This document shows, in pieces, positions 63,981 through 64,000 of a DNA stretch of 64,000 nucleotides. The position numbers and the translations under genes are program-made. The notes beneath the pieces are model-generated. The model was not told where the DNA came from. It searched no databases and saw only the letters and a program-made list of their open reading frames with translations. Source of the DNA: Bog-473 sp963843365 (GTDB lineage Bacteria; Actinomycetota; Acidimicrobiia; Acidimicrobiales; RAAP-2). Each line of letters starts with the position of its first letter. Position 1 is the first letter of the stretch. Location of the stretch: the NCBI GenBank assembly GCA_963843365.1, contig CAWJKG010000006.1, positions 186,001 through 250,000 of the forward strand, given 5' to 3'.

Positions 63981-64000
63981 ATGACCACGACCAGCAGCCG
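63981..64000 (+). CDS. start of a rightward gene, cut by the window edge
   Basis: ATG 63981 is preceded by GAGAGGAAGGA at about six bases, a strong ribosome binding site, and reads MTTTSS before the window ends. Nothing can be said about its product. It is divergent from the XRE/ClpP-like operon and may share the inverted repeat as control region. Confidence 0.5.

Noticed and set aside
1..64000. CRISPR arrays, insertion sequences, integrases, phage or plasmid genes
   Set aside because: No direct-repeat/spacer arrays, transposase or recombinase motifs, or terminal inverted repeats were seen. ParA alone, without ParB or replication genes, does not indicate a plasmid.

Overview
The window looks like a chromosomal segment of an uncultured high-GC actinobacterium, most probably class Acidimicrobiia. 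Three things point there: frequent GTG starts with GTGA/ATGA gene overlaps, an abundance of acyl-CoA dehydrogenases, P450s and F420/deazaflavin-type enzymes, and a secreted protein built from the GYW-VASDGGIFSFG repeat (43009-44508), which I associate with Acidimicrobiia. This placement is inference from gene content.

Layout. 1-8.1 kb: tRNA-Pro, a P450, two DHA2-type MFS exporters, a ParA ATPase with a small zinc-ribbon gene behind it, a broken secreted DUF3089 hydrolase and a LOG-family protein. 8.1-12.8 kb: FkbM methyltransferase, SRPBCC protein, then a visibly lower-GC pair (P450 plus O-methyltransferase) ending at tRNA-Arg and tRNA-His. 12.8-18 kb: a polyol/sugar-acid-like set (SDR, zinc alcohol dehydrogenase, FGGY kinase, 2-hydroxyacid dehydrogenase, S51 peptidase). 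18-21 kb: one surface-polysaccharide-type operon (GT2 flanked by two CelD/FemAB-like acyltransferases). 21-30 kb: D-aminoacylase-like amidohydrolase, aldehyde dehydrogenase, two further amidohydrolases, an LLM oxidoreductase, and a DUF35/thiolase-like pair. 30-36 kb: two-subunit GMC oxidoreductase, lipase-like hydrolase and DMT transporter. 35-58 kb: the core of the window, a lipid or steroid-side-chain type catabolic region with seven acyl-CoA dehydrogenase genes (eight ACAD units, one a tandem fusion), two acyl-CoA synthetases, enoyl-CoA hydratase, CaiB/BaiF CoA-transferase, a P450 with its ferredoxin, a thiolase-like protein and a TetR regulator. 58-64 kb: DUF429, a GT39 membrane glycosyltransferase, cupin, deazaflavin reductase, SDR, CMD-fold protein, and a ClpP-like protein that lacks its catalytic triad next to an XRE regulator.

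How it fits together. The strongest unexplained signal is a recurring palindrome, consensus TGACACnnGTGTCA, at seven places (16281, 24392, 32782, 39640, 46057, 50383, 55107). Each lies just upstream of a catabolic start, and several sit between divergent genes. It looks like the operator of one regulon joining acyl-CoA dehydrogenases, a P450, an aldehyde dehydrogenase, a GMC oxidoreductase and the FGGY kinase. The TetR gene at 50600, whose own upstream region carries one copy, is the best local candidate for the regulator. The ACADs occur as a short-type/long-type divergent pair twice and as a short-long fusion once, consistent with heteromeric FadE-type enzymes.

Quality caveat. At least fifteen otherwise convincing genes are broken by single-base-scale frameshifts, some compensating within one gene. 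This looks more like residual indel error in the assembly than mass decay. I give full gene spans and mark the break points.
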